Source: Diploptera punctata (lineage: Eukaryota > Arthropoda > Insecta > Blattodea > Blaberidae). From it: 64,000 nt of DNA. Below the pieces are notes generated by a model. That model saw only the letters and a program-made list of their open reading frames with translations, was not told the DNA's origin and made no database searches. The stretch spans positions 1,402,001-1,466,000 of the forward strand of contig JASPKZ010008348.1 in NCBI GenBank assembly GCA_030220185.1, given 5' to 3'. The translations under genes were made by a program, and so were the position numbers. Positions 20,699 through 31,379 of this stretch are shown here, in pieces (the stretch's first letter is position 1; the number at the start of each line of letters is the position of its first letter).

Positions 20699-22199
20699 GG
20701 TTTGTCTACTTAATAATAATCTTTATATTAACACTATAATGTTTTGAACAAAAGCAAAATCTACTTCGTTTATCCTGAGGGAGAAACCCATAATTAGTTC
20801 CATTGGGAAACATATTAACTGTAATATTTGCAGTTTGCATTTATCTGTTCAAATACTGTGGGCTACTTGGCAATACGCTGTCAACATGAAGCGATGTGTA
20901 CGATACCACGGAGAATACAAACACGGGTCTGTACTTAATATCAAATGACATGGAAGATCATTCAATAAGGTCACCACTCACTTCCTGAGCAAAGAATCAC
21001 CACCAGACAATTCACTGCACTTAATATGTTGATTTATTTTTCAGTTTTACAATTATTTTTCTACATCTAATCAATTACTGTCATCCTTCTCCACACATCT
21101 CTGACATTCCAAACTCCACCGACTAATCCTTTTTCTCTCATGCTGCTCAAAACACCATCAATTCACGTTATTTTTTACCTCCGCCGAAGTCTGTCCCAAG
21201 CCATATCGGAAAAGGGAGAGGGGAGGAGTAGTAAAGAAACAGCGTTCAATATTTCCGGCTGATAGTAACCTGTGACGACCCCTGAATAGTTTAACAGATA
21301 CTACTGTCTTGCAGTTTGGGTTAAGGTAAAAAGGAAGAGAATCTTGAATAAAAATCACTTGACCCTAAAGGTTGGGGGTTGGCGCATTAGGCTAGCTTGC
21401 TGTTCCTTTGAAAACTATAGAATGATAAGAAACCCAATAATTAAAAACGGGCGGATTTAATAAACGACGAAATAAGCCGACGAAAATAACCAATTTTTCT
21501 AGGAACGTGGAATATATTATATATTATACATATATATATATATATATGTTTTTAACCTCATCAGTCTGAAGTGTCAATCATGCAGGAGTCAGTGAAATTT
21601 AAGGTCCGATTTTGCTGGTTGAAATAATATATTTATTTTTCTATGTTACTATGTATGCAATTACTTTGGAAGAAAATACAGGCGGACGCTAGAGTGATTT
21701 TTTAATGTTCGTATCAGGTGAACTCCTACTCCCAGATTTTGTTGATTAACGAACTCAAACTTACTTTTCTTAATAACTTATTGCTGCACGCCCAATCTCA
21801 TAAACTCGAATGAAATTTTCATACGTTTATAAAGTCCTTTCATCTGTTTTTTTTTTAATTGAAAGGTCGATCAACTACAGAGATTTCGCGATATTCCTCT
21901 TCCCCCAAAACCTTTCCTCACTCGTTGCCCAACTTGGCTACGGGCTGTAGACAACTGCTGTGAGTAATTTGAAGAATATAAATAAAACCTTATAAATTCA
22001 CTGCTTGATGCATTTTGTGTATCCGAAGCGGATGAAATTTTAAATGACTCTATTGAAATGTGTACATCAAATTTCACTTGATAACTGATGTTAAAATCAT
22101 TGCGAAACTTCTCTAAGGGATAACGTGAGGTACTCGAATGGTAACAAAATTAAAGCTTTGTGATGCATACGGCAGTGGTAGAAAAAAGGTTAAAACAAG
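20699..22199. other. Unassigned; contains a TA microsatellite and a family F piece
   Basis: A TA run lies at 21523-21546. Around 21680-21745 the words GCTAGAGTGATTTTTTAATG and GTGAACTCCTACTCCCAGAT recall 60547-60600, so a fragment of repeat family F may be here. No convincing ORF is present. Confidence 0.4.
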
Positions 22200-22870
22200 T
22201 TTAGCAAACATGGAAGCAAGGATACTGGTCTACAGTGCAGTTTCTCTTCGTCATACTCATCGATAGGAACGGAGCATATTAACATAGTTTTGATGGAGAG
22301 ATTAGAGCCATTCTAGTAGATATGCGACAACTACTGCTCTGAAGAGCACCATTCATAAACGTGTGATTCCCGAGCAGAAATGTTCGCTACAATAAATTAC
22401 AACTTATCGCCATTCACAACGCTACAGAGAGATAATCAGAACATTGCTATATAGTCAAATGCAAATCATTCTCCAATGAATCCTCTGCTATTGTGATGTT
22501 GTTGGAAATGAGGCTGCAGCTAACTTAACAAAGAAGATCACACAAATCCAATCATTCTACAACAAGGTTAACTACAGATGAGCTGCGTCCTTCATAAATG
22601 ATACAATAAAGAAAATCCATCACAGATTGAAAATTCAGCATGGAAACTAGCTATCATAATTGACCTAGGAAAGAAGCATTTACAAAATTCCAAATAGCCA
22701 CTTGCCAGAATAGCTTGGCCAAACATCTAAACCGCATTGGCGTTTCCAATAGTCCCCTCTCCTCCTGATCAAATCTCGGACTCATCAAGGACTTTTAACG
22801 CCTATTTATCTGGCTTACGTCGAGAAGTAAAACCTTAGTGAACAAGTATCGGGAGGCTAGAAAAATATCA
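22200..22870 (+). pseudogene. LINE RNase H domain and C-terminus, decayed
   Basis: At 22481-22545 the frame reads ILCYCDVVGNEAAANLTKK. This corresponds to the SHCxVxGNExAD.xAK block of LINE ribonuclease H domains, with the His and Asp positions altered. Further right a second frame gives FQIATCQNSLAKHLNRIGVS, which matches the downstream region of Jockey/Loa-like elements. Multiple frameshifts and stops are present. The RT itself is not visible. Confidence 0.7.
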
Positions 22871-23128
22871 GTGGACGAAAAGCCCTGATTTTCTGCTGTA
22901 ATTATTCATTTCTTCTATGAGTTTTTTTGTAGTTTTTGTCATTGTGAGGCATTGATATTTATATCAAATCCTTTGTATTAAATTAGATAAATATATTTGA
23001 GAAGGTGCTGAAGAAAAACATTGAACTGACGATATTATTCGCTGTTGCAAACTTTTTAGTGCGATACATTAGTAAAGGTTTAATCGATTTAATTTTTTTT
23101 TCGACTCAAGACGAGTCTAAAGCATGGT
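22871..23128. other. Unassigned spacer
   Basis: No element recognised. A pyrimidine-rich run followed by CAG/AAG just before the hAT fragment could be a chance 3' splice-site look-alike. Confidence 0.3.
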
Positions 23129-23274
23129 CCCGTTCCTACAGTTGATGTGGAGCGGTGTTTTTCGGCTTACAACTTAATTTTGAGCAATAAACGCTACATC
23201 TCCAATGAAAACGTAGGAAAAGCGTTTACTAACTATTATGAAGCAAACTATGGGAATAGTGATGATAAATAAAA
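23129..23274 (+). pseudogene. hAT-type C-terminal dimerisation motif, last exon or fragment
   Basis: The plus strand reads GPVPTVDVERCFSAYNLILS and continues NKRYISNENVGKAFTNYYEA to NYGNSDDK and a TAA. This is the C-terminal hAT dimerisation pattern (PxxSVDVERxFSxYxxIxxxKRxxxxxEN). About 47 codons are uninterrupted up to a natural stop. Upstream in frame there is no recognisable transposase, but a TTTTTTTTTCGACTCAAG run could be a splice acceptor. It may be a hAT transposon fragment or the last exon of a domesticated hAT gene. I favour a fragment. Confidence 0.7.
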
Positions 23275-24178
23275 ACACTGTAAAGGAAATAAAGTATTCA
23301 ATTCGTGTATAGATACTTCATTGTGAAATATGTGTTAATTTATTTTTAATATTCATTAAATAATTGGGTACCTTGAGATAAGTATTATCATCATTCCTTA
23401 ATAAATTATTAGCACCTACTTTACATTTTATTCAACCTAAGTAGAGCTGGATAAGAATCTATTTTAGGCTGCTTAAATGTCACTATTTGACCATTTCGCT
23501 GACTAGTGATAAGTCACCGGAAACCAAGTTCCTTATATCAAAATACTGGAACTATTATACTCGAAGAACATTTGGAAGATTGTCGAAAGGCTTTGTTCCA
23601 CTTACAGTCTTACGAACACTTATAAAAATGTGAACATAAGTTACAGAAGCATTGTCACTAACATAATGTGTGTACACTCATATTCGGAAGACAAAACCAG
23701 TCGTGTGAAGTGCTATTTCTCACATTGACGTGGTGAATCCTGTTACTACCAACGATGATACACGATCGAGTATGGTCACTATTAACCATAACCACTTTTC
23801 ATATCACGGAGAAATGCCTTGTGCTGCCTACAGAATATCTACACAGGTACGCAGTTGACCAGGTCTTAAGATAGTATCTCAACAACTTACTCGAGGGTTC
23901 AGGGCCAATCACTATCAACCTATTAAATATATGTAATTAAAGAAAAAATACAATTAAAAATTTAAAAGATATATAAATTTTGTTACGGCGGCAGATTTCA
24001 TCTTATTTATGGAAGAGTTCAATTTGGTTGTTACATTAATATTTCATCCATGTATTAAGAACTTGATAAAAACTGCAAAAATCTTACTCACCTTTCAGGA
24101 GATAGTTCGAATTGTAGAGCCTGAAATAAAATGAAACAGAAATTAGTCGTACATATTTGCCCAAAACTATATATATAT
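23275..24178. other. Unassigned AT-rich sequence
   Basis: No ORFs or repeats recognised on either strand. Confidence 0.4.
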
Positions 24179-24490
24179 CCTTCCATAGTAATTCTGCCCG
24201 AAGGCAGGTCCTTCGCTGCAACCATAGCACCTTCATGCTATGCTTGCAGCTTTACTAGGGAATTGTAGGTGTAGTAGCTTCCCGTTGCTTTCCACACCGG
24301 TGAAGGATGATGATGATGACGATGATAATGATAAGGATGATATGATTTCGGGGACCGTTTGGGCCTTAAAGTTTTCCTGACGTTTGTCTTACAGGTGATA
24401 AAAACCTCACCCAGAAAAACTGCCCCGACCGGGGATCTAACCCGGGCCCGCTGCGTGACAAGGCAGCACGCCACCTCGAGACCACAGCGG
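24179..24490 (-). mobile_element. SINE family 1, reverse, in a TA repeat
   Basis: Full set of landmarks: TAGTAATTCTGCCCGAAGGC at the 3' end, GCTTTACTAGGGAATTGTAG, GGTGAAGGATGATGATGATG, GGGGACCGTTTGGGCCTTAA and the inverted B box GGGGATCTAACCCGGGCCCG, then ACCTCGAGACCACAGCGG. The flanks on both sides are TA repeats (24168-24177 and from 24491), so the target was a TA microsatellite. Confidence 0.85.
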
Positions 24491-24534
<44 letters not shown>

Positions 24535-24538
24535 TAGA
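24491..24538. repeat. (TA)n-(GA)n microsatellite
   Basis: An uninterrupted TA run followed by GAGAGA repeats, directly abutting SINE family 1. Confidence 0.9.
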
Positions 24539-24981
24539 GAATGTCACAATATATTCATTATTTACACTATCATTGGTGGCTCAAGAATTCTGGGCTCAGT
24601 TTAACGAGGTTGAAAACAAACTTCTCTTACACTATATGTGTCCACAGACACTCCCTAATTGTGCGGAAAATCAGTCGCATCGGGTACCAGTCATACCGTT
24701 AAAATTCGAAGAACAAAATTGCGCACAATCAATCTGCATCCAGACTGAGCGAAGAAAACCACCATAAATATGTTCTTTGTTATTCTTTCACACCGCATAT
24801 GTACCTCCACAAATATTTTCATCTCTAATTTCCAGATATTTCTCTCATTTCGACCCATTTTTTCTTTGTTAAATGTATTTTTTTTATATTTTTCTTCTTG
24901 ATACAATCCGACTCTCACATTACGTTCTTCAGGTCCGTACATTCTTCTTGACACAACCCGACTCTCACATTACATTCTTAA

Positions 24982-26276
24982 CACATTGTTGACCGACTGC
25001 TGTGCGTTCCACCCACCGCTGCTAGACCGGACATTTGTCAGTAGCGCGGACTTTTAAATTTTAAACCGCGCTAGCACAGTGTGATTTTTACATCAATGTA
25101 TTTACAGTCAATAACAATAATGCATAAGTAAATCTTTATTAGTGTTCTCACCAGACTTTCTAGTAGAGATTGAAGGTTTGATAGCGTTGAAAACATTTCC
25201 TTTTATGTAAAGGCACAGGGCAAAAGAGCATATGTAGCGAGTTTCTTTTCATGTGTTCACGGCAAGGTTTGGAGGGTTTTTTTCAGACACAGTTGGTGTT
25301 AATTTATGTTTCTTCATGTCTCAGCCTTCTTGGTGGGTCTTGACGTGGTGTCCTTTTCACTCTGTCTTCCCTCCTCTTCCCTGTCATCTGTTCCTAATTT
25401 CACGACTGCGAAACAAGAGGTTGTTTCAAGCAAAAAACTTCTGTTCGACATATTGTTGTTAGGATTTTGAAATTTATAGACCCAAAAAGCATTAAAGAGT
25501 GCACAATTCAGAAGCCACAATACAACTTCCTTGCTTCATTTCACTGTTTTTCTAAGGATGGAGTAATATGATAGGTACTGGTCAGCCCTGTCTACACCCT
25601 TGACATACTTGTTATATTGAAGTATTCAATAGACCATTTTTACAACTTTACCCCTCCCACTCTCGTGTTGCTGATGCAAAGTGCTAACCATTCTTACGTC
25701 TCTTTTATCTTTCGATGTTTGTAGCAAAAGATTCCCCTTACTACAAAATACACATTCTCCTGGTTTGAGTTTATTTCCTGCTTCCACAAATGATTTTGGA
25801 AGCCCTCTGTTAATCCTTATTGTTCCACAAACTATCGTCTTTCTTTCGAGCAAATTTTCAGCTATAGTCACACTGTTATAATAATTATCCTAGACATGAT
25901 GCCACAGATATAAATTCGGCTCCAGAACGCAAAATAGCGTTTCTTCTAATTTTTCCCCTCTGCAACGTATATTTACAGGTTACATACATATCCCGTAATC
26001 GCCCAACTATCGGCACTAAATTCCATATTTCACCAACCGCCTGTCTTAAAATTGTAAACAACTCTTTCTGTAAAGTTGGGAATTTCATTAAAGAGAAGAG
26101 AGGGGTACAAAAACAACTAAAGTTTATTTCACAATGAGAAAAAACAAAATTGCATGCTCCTTCAAAAGCGAAGAGGCTGGAAAACCATAGAAAACGTAAA
26201 CACGGAAATCTCCGTGACCCGTCGTCTAGCGCTGGCCATTTAAACACGGAGATCTCCGTGGCCCGTCACCAATGTG
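24982..26276 (-). mobile_element. piggyBac-like transposon, 1295 bp, TTAA on both sides
   Basis: Flanked by TTAA at 24978-24981 and 26277-26280. Terminal inverted repeats are CACATTGTTGAC (24982-24993) and GTCACCAATGTG (26265-26276), 11 of 12 complementary. Subterminal structure on the right: AAACACGGAAATCTCCGTGA and AAACACGGAGATCTCCGTGG are direct repeats, the second containing a perfect 16-bp palindrome. On the left TAGCGCGG and CCGCGCTA form a hairpin near 25040-25075. The transposase remnant is on the minus strand. It sits inside the minisatellite. Confidence 0.9.
25310..26250 (-). pseudogene. piggyBac-family transposase remnant
   Basis: Minus-strand frames give LWHHV, a stop, then DNYYNSVTIAENLLERKT, CGTIRINRGLPKSF, LQTSKDKRDVRMVSTLHQQH and YNKYVKGVDRADQYLSYYSI with VVLWLLNCALFNAFWVYKF. 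This order (DNYYxS, GTxRxNRxG, DKRxVxxxST, YNxxMxGVDxxDQ) is diagnostic of the DDE_Tnp_1_7 (piggyBac) family. The acidic residues of GVDRADQ are present, but stops and frameshifts (for example before DNYY and after VVKMVY) kill the gene, and the N-terminal third is unrecognisable or lost. Confidence 0.85.
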
Positions 26277-27545
26277 TTAAGGTGTGTACATTCTTGTTGA
26301 TACAGCCCGACTCTCACATTACATTCTTCAGGTCTGTACATTTTATTGATAAAACCTGACGCTCACATTACATTCTTCAGGTCTGTACATTCTAGTTGAT
26401 ACAACCCGACTCTCACATTACATTCTTCAGGTCTGTAAATTTTATTGATACAACCTGACGCTCACATTACATTCTTCAGGTCTGTACATTCTTATTGATA
26501 CAACCCGACACTCACATTATATTCATCAGGTACGTACAATCTTTTTGATACTACCCGACTCTCACATGATATTCTTCAGTTCTGTACATTCTTGTTGATA
26601 CCTCCCGACTCTCACTACATACTTCAGGTCTGTACATTCTAGTTGATACAACCCGACTCTCACATTACATTCTTCAGGTCTGTATATTTTATTAATACAA
26701 CCTGACGCTCACATTACATTCTTCAGGTCTGTACATTCTCATTGATACAACCCGACACTCACATTATATTCATCAGGTACATACAATCTTTTTGATACTA
26801 CCCGACTCTCACATTATATTCTTCAGGTCTGTACATTCTTGTTGATACCTCCCGACTCTCACATTACATTCTTCAGGTCTGTACTATCTTATTGATAAAA
26901 CCCGACACTCACATTATATTAATAAGGTACGTACAATCTTTTTGATACTACCCGACTCTCACATGATATTCTTCAGTTCTGTACATTCTTGTTGATACCT
27001 CCCGACTCTCACATTACATTCTTCAGGCCTGTACATTCTTGTTGATACTACCCGACACTCAATTTACATTCTTCAGGCCTGTACATTCTCCTTGATACAA
27101 CCTGACTCTCATATTACATTCTTCAGGTCTGTACATTCTTGTTGGTAGAATCAGACACTCAGTTTACATTCTTCAGGTCTGTATATTCTTGTTGATACAA
27201 TCAGACACTCAGTTTATATTGTTCAGGTCGGTACATTCTTGTTGATACAACCCGACACTCACATTATTTGCTCCAGGTCTGTACATTCTTGTTAATACTA
27301 CCCGAAACTCATATTACATTCTTCATGTCTGTAATTTTTTCTTGATACAACCCGTCTCTCACATTACATTCTTCAGGTCTGTACATTGTTGTTACAACCC
27401 GACACTCACATTATATGCTTCAGGTTTGTACATTCTTGTTGATACAATCCGACACTCACATTATATGCTTCAGCTGTACATTCTTGTTGATACAACCCGA
27501 CTCTCACATTACATTCATCAGGTCTGTACATTCTGTTGGTTGTAG

Positions 27546-27904
27546 TTTTTCCCTAACATACAACTCCAAGTTTGAAGACTTTTCGTAACTTAGTCGAATT
27601 ATTAGGATTGGTGATGCTTTTCTCTCTTGACGATCATCAATATTAGAATGAAACAAGCTTTTTACCAGTGTACACCTTCGTACTAAAGAAACATTGAAAT
27701 AGAATCTAATGCAATTATATACATAATGTTTACCCGAGGGGCGTGAACTCAATCAACGGTATCCCAAAAGCGCTGGGATATTTAATATACACGTAATTCG
27801 GTATTAAAATAAATCAATAAATTTTCCAAATCTCACTTAAAATTATTATGCGTGAACATTTGTATTCAAATTTCCCGCCGCGGCATTCGACGCATTCTGT
27901 TATT
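27546..27904. other. Unassigned spacer
   Basis: Sequence right of the minisatellite without any recognised element. An 82-codon minus-strand ORF here has no family that I know. Confidence 0.35.
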
Positions 27905-29610
27905 TTTCATTCAGTTTGACTTTACTTTAGTACCCTTATCCTTTTGAATATGTCAGCAATGTTACCACATTCAGTCGCGATTTTCATTTCTTCAGATTTC
28001 TTATCATGCCATTCTACTTCTGTTTCTCCCAGTAATTCTTTATATTTCTTTCTCTCTTGCGCGTAATTTTTTTTTCTGTTTTCATGTGTGCTTTCTTTTC
28101 TGAACTTTAAAATGCTACATACGACAAACTTCTTCTTCTTTCTACATTCATTATTGTACCACCCTTTGTCCTTATGATTCATTGTGCTTTTAACCTTGAA
28201 TTTTTCCCCTACGTTTTGAAAATATTCTGTCAAATTTTCAATAATTTCATCCCCGCTAAGATCATTTAATTGCAAATCCTGTAGTAGTTTCCAAACTCCT
28301 GATAAATTCTTCTCTCCGATATTCGATCCAGCTGAAACGTGTAATTGGCCGTAAACTTGTTGCCACCTCATTATTAACTGTCTTAGTAATACCTTTCATA
28401 TTTAAAGTTTTTTGGGAAATGGTGTGATTCGATTCTGGAAATTGCACAGAAATTACTTAGGACTGGAATTATGTCTTGAGTGCATATTGAATAATCAATT
28501 ATGCCCCTTCCATTTTTATTAATAAATGTCAGTTCTACATTTTTATCTTCCCCATACTTCCCATTCAAAATTTCATGTTCAAATGCATCGCAAAAGCTAA
28601 CAATTAGTTTCCTTCTGAATTTATAATTTTATCTTTACTTCTCACCTCGTGTTTCTTTATCATCTGATTTTATAGTGATATTTTCCTCCCCAATCATAGA
28701 GTTAAATTCCCCTCAAATTATTATTCTCGCTTCCGGAAGCCTATCTTTTATTTCTATTAACGAGTAGACAATTCAACGAAAACAATTAGATTGGCACATC
28801 TAGAAGTTAGTGGCTGGCGATAAATAGACAACAGACACATTTCTGCTCCTCTTGAATGGTAATATATACAAATTGCCTCTTTTAAAGCAATACTTACCTC
28901 TTCAATATACAGGTCTAGGTTAGCTTTGTATAAAATGACAACTCCGCCTAGATATCTACCTCTCTTCCCCTTAGTTTCACCACCTTGTAAATAACCTCTT
29001 ATATTACATAGGTTTACACATTCATTAGCTTTTAGCCTTGTCTCTGATAGAGCTAATATATCAAAAGTCCCAATAAACTCTACACATTAGCGCATCGAAA
29101 GTTTTTGTTTTAATACTTCTAAATTCCATGTGCTGACTGTCAACAAATCCTATTTTGTCCCCTTGCTATTAGTCTTACCTGTATTTTTCGAACTTCACCC
29201 CGTCACTCAATACTTCCTTTTCTGCTGGTAAATTCATCAGTCTTAGTGATTTTCTTGTTTTCGTTCTTATATCCCGCCGGTCGTTCACCTCTTTGGGGTG
29301 GGTATTCCTTTTGCGCTCAGCTGTTTTGTCCTGACTGTGTGCTGGACCACTCGGAGTTATTTTTCATAGTACTTCCCTTCTCTTTCTCTCATGTAGAATT
29401 TTCTCCCTCCTTCTCTGCTGTAAGGAGCCCACCTGCCGTTATAGCATCCGCTGCAGGTTTTGGGGACCCGCTAGCGCTGACCTCTTCAAATCCATCTTCA
29501 GGGCTGTTCATATTTTATAGTTGCTCCCTGCTCCATATTCGTCCATTTATAACTAATTTATTAAATTGCAGGATTGCATGGCAGCCCTGCCTCCTCGCTT
29601 CGAGCATATG
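27905..29610 (-). mobile_element. LINE 5' region with apurinic-type endonuclease, decayed
   Basis: Reading the minus strand from about 29135: LTVSTWNLEVLKQKL, FIGTFDILALSETRLKANE, YLGGVVILYKANLDLY and LLSIYRQP. After frame breaks come FCDAFEHEILNGKYGED, GRGIIDYSICTQDI and ESHHFP. These are the ordered motifs of a LINE APE endonuclease (TWN, LSET, GGV, YRPP, IDY, SDH). A 149-codon ORF (28371-27922) continues with EYFQNVGEKFKVKS and KGWYNNECRKKKKF, the linker before the RT. The RT is absent. Upstream, 29150-29600 (EDGFEEVSASGSPKPAADAI) may be ORF1 or 5' sequence. The plus-strand ORF at 29246-29644 is its shadow. Confidence 0.75.
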
Positions 29611-29879
29611 TTATCTACGTACGATTGTACAGACAATTGTTTGAAAGATTGTAAAAATAATACACATACTGTACAGTACAATAGGTTTCACAAATAAAAT
29701 ATGTAATTGTAATGTACAGTACTTATGTACTTAGATAAATGATGGTTCAGTGATCACAAGAGTAACATCATGAAGATACTGTGTATGTACACATGACATA
29801 CATAAAGTTATAGGAAATAAAAAGCAATGCATTTGATTAAACCAGAAAAAAGTAAAACACCTGCAGACTCATTAGAAGA
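29611..29879. other. Unassigned AT-rich spacer
   Basis: Short repeated words with GTACAGTA (29670 and 29713) are noticeable; nothing else. Confidence 0.35.
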
Positions 29880-30870
29880 AATTGTTAAAATTGGCCACCT
29901 CCATTCTCACAACACAGACGACATCGCCGACTAAAGGATTCTCGTACCCCGTTGAAGATACTAAGTGTCTCGCAGATTACTTGGCATGCTGCGATTATGC
30001 GTGCAACTAGCAGCTCATCTGTATCAACAAGGGCCGCATACATCAATGTTTTCAGGTGTTCCCACAAAAATAATCGAATGGACAGAGATCTAGAGAGTGA
30101 GGTGGCCACACTACAGATGAACTACCTCTTCCTATATCCAACGGCCAGGATACACTTCAATCAAATAATATCGCACATTCCGGCAGAAATGGGGAGCAGC
30201 CTGGTACGAAGAGAAACTTCTTCTAGCAATCTAGGTAGGACGTGCTAAAAATATGTCTTATAAATGGCACAATTTAATATCTGGGAAAGAATGTAGGGGC
30301 CAATGATATGGTCAGAAATTACGCCTACCCATGTGTTCACCGAAAATCTCTGCTGGTGACCCCTCTCGAAGATGGGCATGAGGATTTTCATAATCCCACA
30401 TATGGCTGTTCTTTCAGTTCAGAACCAGCCCATCTGTATTAATAAATTCTCATCAATGAGTAACACCGAAGAAAAGAAGCGCGGTGGCTCTAACAAAGCC
30501 CAATTACAAAATTGTACCCGTTGAGTGAAGTCCACTGTCTGTAAGGCTTGTACTTTTTGCAGATGATAGGGATAGTGTTTCCCATGCACATTGATGGTTC
30601 GTGTCCATTACACATGGGACAGCACGAGTACTATTAGAAGGATCATCTTCCACCCCATGAAGAATATTTTCTTCGAAGTCTGCGGCTAATAATTCTTTCA
30701 CCGTCTACTCTGTTTACCTTCAACGTCTCATGCTCCAGCAAACGCCTATCAACAGACTCGGTGAGCATGGCGTCTATTCGGATACCACTCCTCATACACG
30801 GCAACAGCCCTTGCACCATAAATCATATGCATTCTGGCAAGTTCAGCACAATATATTAAATATAACATTG
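29880..30870 (-). pseudogene. Tc1/mariner-superfamily (DDE) transposase, nearly full-length catalytic region, dead
   Basis: Minus-strand frames give HMIYGARAVAVYEEWYPNRR at the start, FSSVLLIDENLL, HQQRFSVNTWVGVISDHIIG and PYILSQ with a later LLEEVSLRTRL. Close to the end come ATSLSRSLSIRLFLWEHLK and ARIIAACQVICETLSIF, then RRCRLCCENGGGQF. The order matches mariner-like DDE transposases of the same broad group as 13696-14016. DE of the FTDE block is kept, while the HDGAPAHF block is not recognisable and several stops and shifts occur. No inverted repeats were found by eye. Confidence 0.75.
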
Positions 30871-30874
30871 GTTC

Positions 30875-30985
30875 CTGGTAGGTCAGTCGTCCTCAACTAA
30901 ATTATTCAACTTCATTACGTAGTTCCAATATGGAGGCTTTTCAAAAACAATGTTTTATATTCTGCATTTTAACCAGTTATATGGC
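30875..30985 (+). repeat. Repeat family C
   Basis: Shares GTCGTCCTCAACTAAATTAT, CAATATGGAGGCTTTTC and AAAACAATGTTTTATATTCT with 63045-63165, and a reverse relative at 12264-12345. Non-coding. Confidence 0.6.
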
Positions 30986-30991
30986 AGGATC

Positions 30992-31332
30992 AATCCACCG
31001 CTATGGTCTCGAGGTTGCGTGCTGCCTTGTCACGCAGCGGGCCCGGGTTCGATCCTCGGTCGGGACAGTTTTTCTGGGTGAGGTTTTTATCGGGGGTTTT
31101 CCTCACCTGTAAGACAAATATCAGGAAAACTTTAAGGCCCAAACGGTCCCCGAAATCATATGGCCATCATCATCATCATCCTTATCATTATCATCATCAT
31201 CCTTCACCGGTGTGGAAGGCAACGGTAAGCTACCAGACCTACAATTCCCTAGTAAAGTTGCAAACATAGCATGAAAATGCTATGATTGCAGTGGAAGACC
31301 TGCCCTCGGGCAGAATTAGTATGGATGGATGG
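30992..31332 (+). mobile_element. SINE family 1, forward, with 11-bp duplication
   Basis: Head CCGCTATGGTCTCGAGGTTG (A-box side) and GGGCCCGGGTTCGATCC (B box), then GGTTTTTATCGGGGGTTTTC, a CATCATCATCATCCTTATCA tract, CCTTCACCGGTGTGGAAGGC and a TGGATGGATGGA tail. Duplication ATGGCAGGATC lies at 30981-30991 and 31333-31343, though ATGG could partly be tail. Full length for the family, about 340 bp. ORFs across it are chance. Confidence 0.9.
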
Positions 31333-31379
31333 ATGGCAGGATCTTAAAATATATAATTATAACTTTAATAGATAAAATA

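Larger units (their letters stand above)
24890..27545 (+). repeat. 50-bp minisatellite, about 27 units, interrupted by piggyBac
   Basis: Units of about 50 bp with the core TGATACAACCCGACTCTCAC + ATTACATTCTTCAGGTCTGT + ACATTCTTGT. Two units lie left of the transposon (24890-24981). About 25 follow from 26281 to 27545, with single-base and small indel variants. Within 26281-27030 the variants recur every five units: units ending with the same differences (for example GGTACGTACAATCTTTTTG) return at about 245-bp spacing. This shows higher-order duplication. No coding function is evident; an apparent ORF at 27342-27545 is an artefact of the repeat. Confidence 0.9.

Noticed and set aside
24890..27545. 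CRISPR-like array
   Set aside because: The 50-bp units are contiguous tandem repeats without unique spacers, in a eukaryotic context.
29246..29644. 132-codon plus-strand ORF
   Set aside because: It is antisense to the LINE 5' region and shows no domain; the minus-strand reading fits the element.
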